Origin: RFQD01 sp049314515
Lineage (GTDB): Bacteria > Actinomycetota > Actinomycetes > Actinomycetales > Microbacteriaceae
NCBI GenBank assembly: GCA_049314515.1
Contig: JBMOEY010000002.1
Location: 1-60,444 of the forward strand
Length of the DNA: 60,444 nt
Direction: 5' to 3'
The notes below the pieces were generated by a model. The model was given only the letters and a program-made list of their open reading frames with translations. It did no database searches and was not told where the DNA came from. Position numbers and translations under genes: made by a program. Below, in pieces: positions 49,191 through 58,285 of this stretch. How positions within the stretch are numbered: position 1 is the first letter of the stretch; each line of letters opens with the position of its first letter.

Positions 49191-50248
49191 TCAACGCGGT
49201 CGATAGTGACGGAAACGTCTCCCGAGGCGGTAAGGACCACGCGACCCCCAATCGTGAGGGGGATTTCCTCGTGAACGGTCGAGATGCTTCCGTCAAACAG
49301 CGACTGGATTTCCGCATCGAATGAGAGCGTCCACACGGCAGGGATAATCTCCCAGCCAGATTCCCCAGGCCGAAGGGCCAGGTTTGGCCGATTGACAATT
49401 CCCCATTGTGGCTTGCCGGATATCCGGTTTTCGACAGAAATACCGAATGGGCAACCGGCAGGAAGCAGCACCCGCTGGCGCACACAGTCTTCAAAGAACT
49501 GATTTACCTCATTTTGCACACGCGTAATGAACGCGGTTGTTGGCTCTGCAATGATCTCTGCTTTTCCTTCGGAACCGGGTTGAGTGAGCGAGAGAGTGAC
49601 GGGTTTCGATGTAAGGGACGACGACGTGGTCTCAAGAACGTAAGTGCCGGGAGTGAAGACGGCGAACGTGCCGTGTGCCGCGAAGTCTTGCGGAAATACC
49701 GACGTCGTGACCGACGCGAGATCAATCGGCCCAAAGCCGTTTACGGAAAAAAAGGTCGCGTGTGTCGTTACGACGTCAATGGAGCCCAGAGGCGATGACA
49801 CGAAAGTCCATTGCGGAAAAAGGCCGGCATTTCGTCCGGTTGCAGCGACCAAAAATTCGATGTCCCGTGACCCTGCTTCGGAATTCTGCGCAAAAACGTG
49901 ATGGATGCCGTCTCGTTCCTCGTCGCGGATGACTGTGAATTTGAGATCCGAATAGATTGCCGCTGAAGTGAGCAGGACGTTTTTCGGCTGGTTCAGAAAC
50001 TCATCACGATTTACGCCGGCGGGAAGAACACCGGGAATGGATAGCGCCGTCTCGATATCGCGGTCGGCCACGGCGCGCAGGTACTGAGCCACAAACGCGG
50101 AGGCACTAAAAACATCTCGGCCTAACGACAAACCTGCCGCAATGACACCACCGAGGAGAAGAGCGGCAACCGTCAGAAGAGCGATGAGCTCAGCCCGCGG
50201 CGGCTTCACGAACCGCTGCGTGTTCGAACCCAATCCCACGTGCGTCAT
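49187..50248 (-). CDS. Conserved unknown membrane-anchored extracellular protein
   Basis: A 353-residue protein with one N-terminal membrane helix (about 22-45, LIALLTVAALLLGGVIAAG) and a large outside region. The N-terminal half of that region (SASAFVAQYLRAVADRDIETALSI) looks like an NTF2-like/DUF4878-type fold; the later part contains a probable beta domain and two cysteines (DCVRQRVLLPAGCPFG). No enzyme motif. The ATG 50246-50248 with GGTGG upstream is preferred over the GTG 9 bases earlier. I do not recognise a function. Confidence 0.8.
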   Translation of the reverse strand: MTHVGLGSNTQRFVKPPRAELIALLTVAALLLGGVIAAGLSLGRDVFSASAFVAQYLRAVADRDIETALSIPGVLPAGVNRDEFLNQPKNVLLTSAAIYSDLKFTVIRDEERDGIHHVFAQNSEAGSRDIEFLVAATGRNAGLFPQWTFVSSPLGSIDVVTTHATFFSVNGFGPIDLASVTTSVFPQDFAAHGTFAVFTPGTYVLETTSSSLTSKPVTLSLTQPGSEGKAEIIAEPTTAFITRVQNEVNQFFEDCVRQRVLLPAGCPFGISVENRISGKPQWGIVNRPNLALRPGESGWEIIPAVWTLSFDAEIQSLFDGSISTVHEEIPLTIGGRVVLTASGDVSVTIDRVD

Positions 50249-50338
50249 CCTACCCACCTACGGTCACGGTGTTTCGGGTGGAATGAAGTGGGCGTCGTAC
50301 ACTGGGAGACTTGCACGGAATGCAGATGAGGGGCCTTG

Positions 50339-51664
50339 ATGACAGCGGAACTTTCCGAAGAGCAACAAGCATTGTTTGATCACATGGAGGGGACGAACGC
50401 CCACATGTTCATCACCGGGCGTGCGGGCACCGGTAAGTCTCATCTCCTACGCTACTTCACGGACACGACCGAGAAAAAAGTGGCCGTGTGCGCACCTACC
50501 GGTGTGGCAGCCCTCAATGTTGAGGGCCAGACCATCCATTCTTTGTTCTTCTTACCGATTGGACTCATTGCCAACCAAGACCTCACGATCACGGCGCCAC
50601 GAAGAAAAATGCTTCAGGCAATAGAGACTCTCGTCATCGACGAAATTTCTATGGTCAACGCGGACGTGATGGACGGGATTGATCGGGTGCTGCGCGAGGC
50701 CCGCCACCGTCGCAGGGAACCCTTTGGCGGGGTTCAAGTCATCATGTTTGGAGATCCTTATCAACTCGCACCGGTTCCGCCGCGTACGACTGAAGAGCGT
50801 CAGTATTTTGCAGACAATTACGCATCGACGTGGTTCTTTGATGCAAAAGTGTGGATGGAGACTGCCCTCGTCAGTCGTGAACTTTCAGAAATTCACCGTC
50901 AACGTGACGACGATTTCAAACGAATGCTCAACGCGGTTCGGCACGGTCGCGTGGATGAGGAAATCGGCACGGCGCTGAATCGCGCTGGGGCACGACCCGT
51001 GCCTGACTTGGACATCATGACCCTGTGTACTACGAACGAGAAGGTCAACAAGATTAACGCCGACCGGTTGGCGACGTTGGGCGGTCGTGCCCTCACGGCA
51101 GAAGCAGACATCAACGGCGATTTCAAAGTGAACTCGTTTCCTGCGGAAGAGAATCTCACCCTGAAGGTTGGGGCCCGCGTCATGTTTTTGCGCAATGATT
51201 CGGAACAGCGATGGGTTAACGGCACGATGGGAACCGTCAGCCACCTTGGTGAAAAAATAAAGGTCATCGTGGAGGACCGGTACGGCGACGAACACGAATA
51301 CGAAGTTGAACCCGCGACGTGGGAGCAATACCAATACAGCTATGACGCCGAGTCAAAAGAACTTTCTCGCAACGTTGTTGCGGAGTTCACCCAGTTTCCA
51401 CTTCGGCTGGCATGGGCCGTGACGATTCACAAATCACAGGGGCAAACGTACGACCGAGCCCTGATAGACCTGGGAAGCCGCACATTCGCGCCGGGGCAGA
51501 CCTACGTTGCCCTCAGTCGAATCACGTCGCTCGACGGGCTGTTCCTTGCGCGCGGACTACGACCATCCGACGTGATTGTCGACCCCGACGTCGAACGTTT
51601 CATGGCGGGCATCTCTTCGGAAAGTCCCGGCTTTGCTGACGACGACGCCCCGCTTCCTTCTTAG
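50339..51664 (+). CDS. PIF1-like superfamily 1 DNA helicase
   Basis: A 441-residue ATP-dependent helicase. Motifs: Walker A GRAGTGKSHLL, CAPTGVAALN (Ia), Walker B VIDEISM, MFGDPYQLAP (III), HRQ (IV), TIHKSQGQTYD (V) and YVALSR (VI). Bacterial PIF1-like enzymes unwind forked DNA, RNA-DNA hybrids and G-quadruplexes. The ATG 50339 is chosen because GAGGGG lies five bases before it (an in-frame TTG is 3 bases upstream). A possible -10 (TACACT, 50298-50303) lies 36 bases before the start. It is followed by dcd. Confidence 0.93.
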   Translation: MTAELSEEQQALFDHMEGTNAHMFITGRAGTGKSHLLRYFTDTTEKKVAVCAPTGVAALNVEGQTIHSLFFLPIGLIANQDLTITAPRRKMLQAIETLVIDEISMVNADVMDGIDRVLREARHRRREPFGGVQVIMFGDPYQLAPVPPRTTEERQYFADNYASTWFFDAKVWMETALVSRELSEIHRQRDDDFKRMLNAVRHGRVDEEIGTALNRAGARPVPDLDIMTLCTTNEKVNKINADRLATLGGRALTAEADINGDFKVNSFPAEENLTLKVGARVMFLRNDSEQRWVNGTMGTVSHLGEKIKVIVEDRYGDEHEYEVEPATWEQYQYSYDAESKELSRNVVAEFTQFPLRLAWAVTIHKSQGQTYDRALIDLGSRTFAPGQTYVALSRITSLDGLFLARGLRPSDVIVDPDVERFMAGISSESPGFADDDAPLPS

Positions 51665-51695
51665 ACGGCGGAGCACCGTTCGTTACGGCGCTGAC

Positions 51696-51701
51696 TAGAC
51701 T
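51696..51701 (+). promoter_or_regulatory. -10 element of dcd (leaderless)
   Basis: TAGACT followed by seven bases and the ATG at 51709; no ribosome binding site is present in between. Confidence 0.5.
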
Positions 51702-51708
51702 TTTGCCT

Positions 51709-52314
51709 ATGCTTCTTTCCGACCGAGATATCCGTGCCGAGCTCGCGTCCGGTCGGGTTGCCCTCGAACCCTACGACCCGGCGATGATTCAGCCGTCGAG
51801 CATCGACGTTCGTATTGATCGCTATTTTCGGCTGTTCGACAATCACAAGTATCCGTTTATTGATCCGGCCGAAGATCAACCCGAACTGACTCGACTGATC
51901 GAGGTTGCGCCGAACGAGCCCTTCATCTTGCACCCCGGTGAATTCGTGTTGGGGGCCACCTACGAGCAAGTCACGCTCCCCGACGACGTTGCGGCACGAC
52001 TTGAAGGTAAGAGTTCACTGGGTCGGCTGGGTCTTCTCACCCACTCCACTGCGGGGTTCATCGATCCCGGATTCAGCGGTCACGTCACTCTCGAGCTGTC
52101 GAACATGGCGACGCTTCCAATAAAGCTGTGGCCCGGCATGAAAATCGGTCAGCTCTGCTTTTTCCGGCTGTCGTCACCGGCAGAGAAGCCATATGGTTCT
52201 GCCGATTACAAATCCCGTTATCACGGACAGCGTGGCCCGACGGCGTCCCGATCGTTCATGAACTTTCAACGTTCGGACGTCAGTGTGACGGACGCGGGGT
52301 CCGCCGGAGGCTAG
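51709..52314 (+). CDS. dcd: dCTP deaminase
   Basis: Converts dCTP to dUTP (and in bifunctional forms to dUMP) for thymidylate synthesis. The 201-residue product has the trimeric dUTPase-like core: QPSSIDVRID, GKSSLGRLGL with the active-site residues, HSTAGFIDPGF and the C-terminal YGSADYKSRYHGQRGPTASR. The ATG 51709 is chosen over TTG 51703 by the promoter spacing and family start MLLSDRDI. It ends 3 bases before the end of idi on the other strand. Confidence 0.95.
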   Translation: MLLSDRDIRAELASGRVALEPYDPAMIQPSSIDVRIDRYFRLFDNHKYPFIDPAEDQPELTRLIEVAPNEPFILHPGEFVLGATYEQVTLPDDVAARLEGKSSLGRLGLLTHSTAGFIDPGFSGHVTLELSNMATLPIKLWPGMKIGQLCFFRLSSPAEKPYGSADYKSRYHGQRGPTASRSFMNFQRSDVSVTDAGSAGG

Positions 52315-52317
52315 CCC

Positions 52318-52863
52318 TTAGCGATTCAGCAAACCGGCCGCGGCCAGAGCGGGAAGTTGCAAAGTTAGCCACGGACTGAAGGCCCACGGCGTGGCTGTCA
52401 CGGCGTCCACGAGGGCCACCGGGTCTGCCCAGAAGAATTCGGCGACCTCGTCGTCAGCCGGTAATGGCACGGAGGTGGTCGTGGCTGTATAAACCGGGCA
52501 AATTTCGTTCTCTACTACTCCCGACGCATCGACGGCGCGATACCGAAAATCGGGGAGTGCCGAGCGCACGTCGAGAACCTCGATGTTCAACTCGCGCTTT
52601 GCCCGGCGAAAAATTGCCTCCTCGACCGACTCACCGGGACCTGGATGTCCACAAAACGAGTTTGTCCAGACTCCGGGCCACGCCTTCTTGCTCAAGGCCC
52701 GACGAGTGACCAAGAGGAGGCCCTCGGAGTTGAAAACGTGACACGAAAAAGCTAGGTGCAGCGGGGTATCCGAGGAATGAACCGTCGCTTTGTCGTGCTG
52801 ACCAATGGGCGTTCCGGAATCGTCGAGCAACACAACAAACTCTGTCGCCAGCGGACTAGTCAC
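52318..52863 (-). CDS. idi: Isopentenyl-diphosphate isomerase (type I)
   Basis: Interconverts IPP and DMAPP, the isoprenoid building blocks. The 181-residue Nudix-fold enzyme shows the active-site cysteine in TNSFCGHPGPGE and the acidic metal motif RRAKRELNIE, with a late EF-WAD block. The start is GTG 52861-52863. It diverges from crtB, so a 64-base spacer probably drives both pigment and precursor genes. Confidence 0.94.
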   Translation of the reverse strand: MTSPLATEFVVLLDDSGTPIGQHDKATVHSSDTPLHLAFSCHVFNSEGLLLVTRRALSKKAWPGVWTNSFCGHPGPGESVEEAIFRRAKRELNIEVLDVRSALPDFRYRAVDASGVVENEICPVYTATTTSVPLPADDEVAEFFWADPVALVDAVTATPWAFSPWLTLQLPALAAAGLLNR

Positions 52864-52927
52864 AGCAATGTGTCCTTCACGATTAGGGTGGGAACGTGCC
52901 TCTCCAGCCTACCCATGAGGGTCGCGC

Positions 52928-53791
52928 ATGACCGCGCAGACCGACCTTTACAACCGCATCGCGCAACAAACCGCGACTCTCGTTATTCACGAGTATTCGA
53001 CGTCGTTTTCATTGGCCACAACTTTCCTGGGCGCGGGTGTGCGGCAAGACGTGGAGAACGTCTACGGCCTCGTGCGAATCGCCGACGAGATCGTCGACGG
53101 GGTTGCGGCCGAGGCGGGACTCAGCGCCTCAAAAGTGCGTGCGCAGCTCGATGAATTTGAGCGTGAAACTGAAGCCGCGATGAAGAGCGGGTACAGCACC
53201 AACCTCATCATTCATGCCTTCGCGCTCACCGCTCGACGGTGTGACATCCGGGTCGACCTCACGCGCCCGTTCTTTGCGTCGATGCGAGCGGATGTCACCG
53301 AGGCAACGCACGATCCCGAGTCATTCGACCGTTACGTTTATGGCTCAGCCGAGGTAGTCGGACTCATGTGCCTACAGGCCTTTCTGCGCGAGCGCCCTAC
53401 GACCGCAAAAGAGCACGAGAAATTCGTGCGCGGCGCCCGCGCACTTGGCGCCGCCTTTCAGAAGGTGAACTTTCTTCGAGACCTTTCCGCAGATTTTGAT
53501 CACCTTGGCCGTAGCTATTTCCCCGGCGTCGACTTAGAAAACCTGACCGATGCAGACAAGGCACAACTCGTCGCAAACATTGAGCAGGATTTGGCACACG
53601 CGCGCTCAATCATTCCCGATTTGCCGCGGTCGAGCCGACGTGCTGTCGCCCTCGCACAGTCGCTGTTTGCCGCACTCAATCGCCGAATCGCATCCACCCC
53701 GGCAGCTAAGCTTCGGACTACCCGCGTCAGTGTCCCGACATTCACAAAGTTCTGGCTGGCTGTGGCGGCCTGGTGTGGAAAGGTGTCCTGA
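52928..53791 (+). CDS. crtB: Phytoene synthase
   Basis: Condenses two GGPP into phytoene, the first carotenoid step. The 287-residue product has both Asp-rich motifs: DEIVDG in YGLVRIADEIVDG and DLSADFDHLGR, plus SFSLATTFL near the start. It is the first gene of a five-gene operon with no gaps. The GGPP synthase gene crtE that normally leads such clusters in relatives is missing here. Confidence 0.95.
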   Translation: MTAQTDLYNRIAQQTATLVIHEYSTSFSLATTFLGAGVRQDVENVYGLVRIADEIVDGVAAEAGLSASKVRAQLDEFERETEAAMKSGYSTNLIIHAFALTARRCDIRVDLTRPFFASMRADVTEATHDPESFDRYVYGSAEVVGLMCLQAFLRERPTTAKEHEKFVRGARALGAAFQKVNFLRDLSADFDHLGRSYFPGVDLENLTDADKAQLVANIEQDLAHARSIIPDLPRSSRRAVALAQSLFAALNRRIASTPAAKLRTTRVSVPTFTKFWLAVAAWCGKVS

Positions 53792-55392
53792 TGGCGAAGA
53801 CGGTCGTAGTGATTGGTGGAGGTATTGCGGGACTTGCCTCAGCGGCGTTGCTCGCGCGAGACGGATACGACGTCACGCTGTGTGAAGCCAATGGTGCCGT
53901 CGGTGGACGTGCCGGAACGTGGGAAAAAGATGGATTCCGCTTTGACACGGGCCCATCCTGGTATCTCATGCCGGAAGTATTTGATCACTTCTACAAGTTG
54001 CTTGGCACCTCCAGCGAAAAGCAGATTTCGCTTTCGAAACTCGATCCCGGCTATCGTGTGCTGTTCGACGAAGACCAGAAGTTCCCGTCCCGTCCCGTCG
54101 ATGTGCGTGCCGATCGCGAAGCTAACCTCCTGCTTTTCGAGGAGCTCGAACCCGGAAGCCGTCCAAAGATGGAAAAGTATCTCGACTCAGCTCGGGATAC
54201 CTACGAAATTGCAAAGAAGCGCTTTCTCTACACCAGCTTCGAAAAGTTTGGGCCACTTGTCCGCGGAGACGTGTTGCGTCGGGCTGGAAAACTAATTCGC
54301 CTGCTGCGAGTATCGCTTGCGGAGTTTGCCGGCCGTCATGTGCGCGACCCGCGCTTGCGACAAATACTTGGTTACCCGGCCGTGTTTTTGGGATCCTCAC
54401 CCTTCATCACTCCCAGCATGTACCACCTGATGAGCTATCTCGACTTAGAAGACGGAGTTCTCTATGCAGACGGCGGGTTCAATCGAGTAATCCAGACGAT
54501 TGAGAAACTCGCCCGGGATGAGGGCGTCACGATTCTGACCAACGCGCCGGTTACGCGCATCCTGACCAGCGTCAACTCGGCGTCACGCACGCACAAGGCC
54601 GCCGTCACGGGAGTCGAATACGTGAGTGGCACGCAACGAACGACCCTCAACGCAGACATCGTTGTCTCGGCGGCTGACCTGCACTTCTCGGAAACGTCAT
54701 TGTTGCCGCGTGAGCTTCAGACATATGACCAGGCGTGGTGGGACAAACGAGTTCCTGGACCCAGTGCGGTGCTGGTGTATTTGGGTGTCAAGGGCCGAAT
54801 TCCGCAGCTTATCCACCACAATCTCTTCTTCACCCCCGACTGGAATGACAATTTCGGACGCATCTTCAACGCCCCCACGTCCATCCCGGATCCCGCCTCG
54901 GTGTACGTCTGTATGCCGAGCGCAACCGATAAGAATGTCGCGCCGTCGGGCGACGAAAACCTCTTTATCCTGATCCCAGTTCCGGCAGACCCCACTCTTG
55001 GTCGCGGGGGAATCGACGGGGCAGGGGACAAAGTCGTTGAAGAAGTTGCCGACCGCGTTATTGCTCAAATCGGCGAGTGGGCAGGAATTCCCGACCTGGC
55101 TGAGCGAATCATTGTGCGGCGCACGGTCGGCCCGGCGGATTTTGTCGCTGACCTCAACGCTTGGCGAGGAACCGCACTGGGTCCTAGCCACGTGCTTTCA
55201 CAGAGCGCCTTTTTCCGAGCCGGAAATGTGAGTAAGAAGGTCGACGGTCTCTTCTACGTTGGCGGTTCAACGATTCCTGGCATTGGGCTCCCGATGTGCC
55301 TCATCAGTGCTGAAGTACTGGTGAAACGACTGCGAGGAGATACCTCGACCGAGCCACTCCCCGAGCCTTTGTTCCCCACGGTAGATCGATGA
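53791..55392 (+). CDS. crtI: Phytoene desaturase
   Basis: Converts phytoene to lycopene by four desaturations. The 533-residue FAD enzyme starts VVVIGGGIAGLASAALLARD and has the C-terminal CrtI signature FYVGGSTIPGIGLPMC. The ATG 53791 (MAKTVVVIGG) overlaps the crtB stop (TGATG) and is preferred to an ATG 18 bases upstream. Confidence 0.95.
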   Translation: MAKTVVVIGGGIAGLASAALLARDGYDVTLCEANGAVGGRAGTWEKDGFRFDTGPSWYLMPEVFDHFYKLLGTSSEKQISLSKLDPGYRVLFDEDQKFPSRPVDVRADREANLLLFEELEPGSRPKMEKYLDSARDTYEIAKKRFLYTSFEKFGPLVRGDVLRRAGKLIRLLRVSLAEFAGRHVRDPRLRQILGYPAVFLGSSPFITPSMYHLMSYLDLEDGVLYADGGFNRVIQTIEKLARDEGVTILTNAPVTRILTSVNSASRTHKAAVTGVEYVSGTQRTTLNADIVVSAADLHFSETSLLPRELQTYDQAWWDKRVPGPSAVLVYLGVKGRIPQLIHHNLFFTPDWNDNFGRIFNAPTSIPDPASVYVCMPSATDKNVAPSGDENLFILIPVPADPTLGRGGIDGAGDKVVEEVADRVIAQIGEWAGIPDLAERIIVRRTVGPADFVADLNAWRGTALGPSHVLSQSAFFRAGNVSKKVDGLFYVGGSTIPGIGLPMCLISAEVLVKRLRGDTSTEPLPEPLFPTVDR

Positions 55393-55730
55393 CGTTTGTT
55401 TATCTTGGCGCTCTCCTGATTTCCCTCGCCGGCATGATTCTGCTGGACCGACGTTTTAGATTGAGCTTTTGGCGCGATGCCCGCCGATCAGCCATCGCGA
55501 TGGTAGTTGGCATTGCATTCCTGCTCGCCTGGGATGTCGCGGGTGTCGCGAGTGGCATTTTCTTTCGCGGCGAATCGTCGTGGATGACCGGCGTAGTAGT
55601 GGCCCCCGAGATTCCGATCGAGGAACTCTTTTTTCTTTCCCTCTTGAGTTACGTGACGTTGAATGTTTTTGGTGCCGCACAAAAGGTGACGGAGAAGAAA
55701 GATCCCGATTCGAGTAAGGGAGCCGCATGA
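55389..55730 (+). CDS. crtYe: Carotenoid cyclase subunit (CrtYe/CrtYc type)
   Basis: One half of the heterodimeric lycopene/C50 carotenoid cyclase. The 113-residue protein has three membrane helices and the key motif APEIPIEELFF. It overlaps crtI and crtYf by 4 bases each. Whether the end groups are epsilon, beta or gamma cannot be told from sequence. Confidence 0.88.
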   Translation: MTFVYLGALLISLAGMILLDRRFRLSFWRDARRSAIAMVVGIAFLLAWDVAGVASGIFFRGESSWMTGVVVAPEIPIEELFFLSLLSYVTLNVFGAAQKVTEKKDPDSSKGAA

Positions 55731-56032
55731 CCTACGTCGCTCTCAACATCGTCTTCCTCGGAGCCACAATGATTCTGTTGGCGATCACGGCGTTGCGTGT
55801 CCGCTCTCGGATGCCGTGGCGCGCCACGGGGTTGACGCTGATTGTTACACTGGCGATGACCGCCGTCTTCGACAACGTGATTATCGGAGCCGGGTTGGTT
55901 GCCTATGACGACTCACGCATTTCGGGTGTGCGGATCGGGCTGGCGCCGATAGAAGACTTTGCCTACACGATTGCGGTTGTCATTATCGTTTCGTGCGTTT
56001 CGGTTTTGGGCAAAAGGAAGGCTTCGAAATGA
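55727..56032 (+). CDS. crtYf: Carotenoid cyclase subunit (CrtYf/CrtYd type)
   Basis: Partner half of the cyclase, 101 residues, three membrane helices, with the matching motif LAPIEDFAYTI. Overlaps both neighbours by 4 bases (ATGA). Confidence 0.88.
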   Translation: MTYVALNIVFLGATMILLAITALRVRSRMPWRATGLTLIVTLAMTAVFDNVIIGAGLVAYDDSRISGVRIGLAPIEDFAYTIAVVIIVSCVSVLGKRKASK

Positions 56033-56922
56033 CCTTCCTCAAGACACTGTTTGTCTCGTCTCGTCCATTGTCATGGGTAAACACGGCTTTTCCGTTCGCC
56101 GCCGCTTACCTCATGACTGCACGCCAAATCGACGTTGTCTTTGTTATCGGCACGTTGTTTTTTTTGATTCCCTACAACGTCGCAATGTACGGGATTAACG
56201 ATGTCTTTGATTATGAGTCGGACATGCGGAATCCTCGGAAAGGCGGTGTCGAGGGCGCTGTACTGGCCCAGCGGTATCACCGCCCCATGCTGTGGGCCGT
56301 AATCATCGTCACGGTTCCCTTTGTGGTTGCCCTCGTTGTGCTGGGAAATCCACAGTCATGGATTGTGCTCGCCGTCAGCCTCTTCGCTGTTGTTGCTTAC
56401 TCAATCAAGGGCCTTCGGTTTAAGGAGATACCCTTCGTCGATTCCGTCACGTCGAGCACCCATTTCGTTAGCCCTGCCATTTACGGGCTGGTTTTGGCCG
56501 GCGCCGCCTTCACTCCCGCACTGTGGTTGATTTTGATTGCGTTTTTCCTGTGGGGAACGGCTTCACACGCTTTCGGCGCGGTGCAAGACATCAAGGCGGA
56601 TCGCGACGCGAAACTCTCGTCCATTGCGACTGCGCTCGGCGCAAAAATGACGACAAGGTTGGCTATTGCCGAGTACGCGCTCGCCGGAGTTTTGCTTGCG
56701 ACCGCCGCCGGGTTTGGCTGGACGCAATCGTGGCCGGTCTTCTACGCCGCCTTCTTTGCCATCCCCTATATCGGCATGTGTTGGCCCTACCGGTCGCTCG
56801 CCGATGACGAGTGCGAGCGGGCACACGGCGGCTGGCGTTTTTTTCTAGCTATCAACTTTTTGGTCGGCTTTGGGGTGACCATTCTGATGATGTGGCGCTG
56901 GGCCGCCGTCCCTAGCGCTTAA
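56029..56922 (+). CDS. crtEb: Lycopene elongase (UbiA-family prenyltransferase)
   Basis: Adds two C5 units to lycopene to make C50 flavuxanthin-type carotenoids. The 297-residue polytopic UbiA protein has the first Asp-rich motif in YGINDVFDYESD and the second in GAVQDIKADRDAKL. ATG 56029 is chosen because it overlaps the crtYf stop. The order crtB-crtI-crtYe-crtYf-crtEb is that of decaprenoxanthin/sarcinaxanthin clusters. Its 3' end overlaps that of the MFS gene by 11 bases, at a near-perfect 13-base palindrome (56915-56927). Confidence 0.93.
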   Translation: MTFLKTLFVSSRPLSWVNTAFPFAAAYLMTARQIDVVFVIGTLFFLIPYNVAMYGINDVFDYESDMRNPRKGGVEGAVLAQRYHRPMLWAVIIVTVPFVVALVVLGNPQSWIVLAVSLFAVVAYSIKGLRFKEIPFVDSVTSSTHFVSPAIYGLVLAGAAFTPALWLILIAFFLWGTASHAFGAVQDIKADRDAKLSSIATALGAKMTTRLAIAEYALAGVLLATAAGFGWTQSWPVFYAAFFAIPYIGMCWPYRSLADDECERAHGGWRFFLAINFLVGFGVTILMMWRWAAVPSA

Positions 56923-58279
56923 AGCGCGGATGCAGAGGCACGAGTAGCAAGAGCCCGATGAGCAATATGAGGGCGATGCCGAGGATTCCCCAGTATGTCG
57001 CGCCGAAAACCGTTACAAAGACGGCAAATGCCGTGGGTGCAAGGAAACTAATGACGCGCCCCGTCGTGGCGTACAGCCCGAAGAGCTCTCCTTCGCCACC
57101 AGCGGGGGCGAGTCGACCCAAGTAGGCCCGACTCGACGACTGCGCCGGGCCAACAAAGAGACTCAGCACCAGTCCGCCGATCCAGAACGCCAGGGCTCCT
57201 CCGTCGTGGGCGAAAAACAGCACGATTGCCGTGACGATGAGCCCAATGAGTGACCAAATGATGACTCTCTTGGCGCCGAACTTGTCATCAAACCATCCGG
57301 CAGAGAAAACTCCGATTCCGGCAACCAGGTTTCCGGCAACAGCAAAAAGAATCACCTCGGTATTGGAGAGCCCAAAAACCGCACCCGCGAGAATTCCGCC
57401 AAAAGCAAAGACGGCGGCCAATCCATCCCGAAAGACGGCACTGGCGAGCAAGAAGTAGAACGTCTGACGATCATTGCGGAAGAGGTCCCGGATGGTCAGG
57501 AAAAGCTTGCGGTAGGAAGCCCAGAGGCCGATTCTGCCGGGCTGAACGGCCGTGTTTGCCGGCACCCAGATGAGAACGGGAATCGCAAAGATCAGCGACC
57601 ATCCTGCCGCGAGAAGGGCAATGGCGCGGATGTTCATGCCGAGTTCGCTCGTGACGCCAAACCAGTAGGGCGGGTCGCCGAGCACGAATCCAACTAACGC
57701 GAGAAGCAAGACCACAATGCCTCCGACGTACCCCATTCCCCAGCCGAAGCCAGAGACCCGTCCAATATTTTTGGGCGTGGAAACTTGCAGCAGCATCGCG
57801 TTGTAGTTCACGTTGGCAATTTCGTAGAACACGTTGCCGATGGTGAGCAGCACCACCCCGAGTAGGAAGAATTGGGGCGCGCCTTCAACCCAGAACATGG
57901 CGATGGTGACCGCAATGACCACGCCGGTATTGATTCCGAGCCACAGCTTGCGGCGACCCCCGGCATCGGATCGTTGGCCAAGAACTGGTGCGATGAGGGC
58001 AATCGCGAGGCCACCGATACCCAATGCCCACCCCACGGCACTTGTGAGATCTGCCACGGCGGCGTCATAGGCGACCTTGGCTGGACCGGAGCCGTCTGCA
58101 CCGCCATTGGCTGTGTAGGCGGCCACTGTGGCGGGGTCGACGAAGTAGTCCGACACGATGTATCGGGCGAAGACAAACGTTGTGATGAGCACGCTGAATG
58201 CGGAGGTACCCCAGTCCCAGAGGGCCCAGCTCAAAACCTGTCGGCGCGGAATTCGTTGCGGTGTGGCGACTTCGCTCAT
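56912..58279 (-). CDS. MFS transporter of the UMF1/Atg22-like group
   Basis: A 455-residue major-facilitator protein with about twelve membrane helices. The start RRQVLSWALWDWGTSAFSV, followed by the first helix, is the hallmark of the UMF1 (Atg22-like) group; the substrate is unknown, with amino acids or small solutes as possibilities. The ATG 58277-58279 is preceded by TACCCT at six bases (complement of 58286-58291), so it is likely leaderless; a much longer frame reaching into the dnaK promoter lacks similarity. It is convergent with crtEb. Confidence 0.9.
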   Translation of the reverse strand: MSEVATPQRIPRRQVLSWALWDWGTSAFSVLITTFVFARYIVSDYFVDPATVAAYTANGGADGSGPAKVAYDAAVADLTSAVGWALGIGGLAIALIAPVLGQRSDAGGRRKLWLGINTGVVIAVTIAMFWVEGAPQFFLLGVVLLTIGNVFYEIANVNYNAMLLQVSTPKNIGRVSGFGWGMGYVGGIVVLLLALVGFVLGDPPYWFGVTSELGMNIRAIALLAAGWSLIFAIPVLIWVPANTAVQPGRIGLWASYRKLFLTIRDLFRNDRQTFYFLLASAVFRDGLAAVFAFGGILAGAVFGLSNTEVILFAVAGNLVAGIGVFSAGWFDDKFGAKRVIIWSLIGLIVTAIVLFFAHDGGALAFWIGGLVLSLFVGPAQSSSRAYLGRLAPAGGEGELFGLYATTGRVISFLAPTAFAVFVTVFGATYWGILGIALILLIGLLLLVPLHPRFKR

Positions 58280-58285
58280 GCCACG

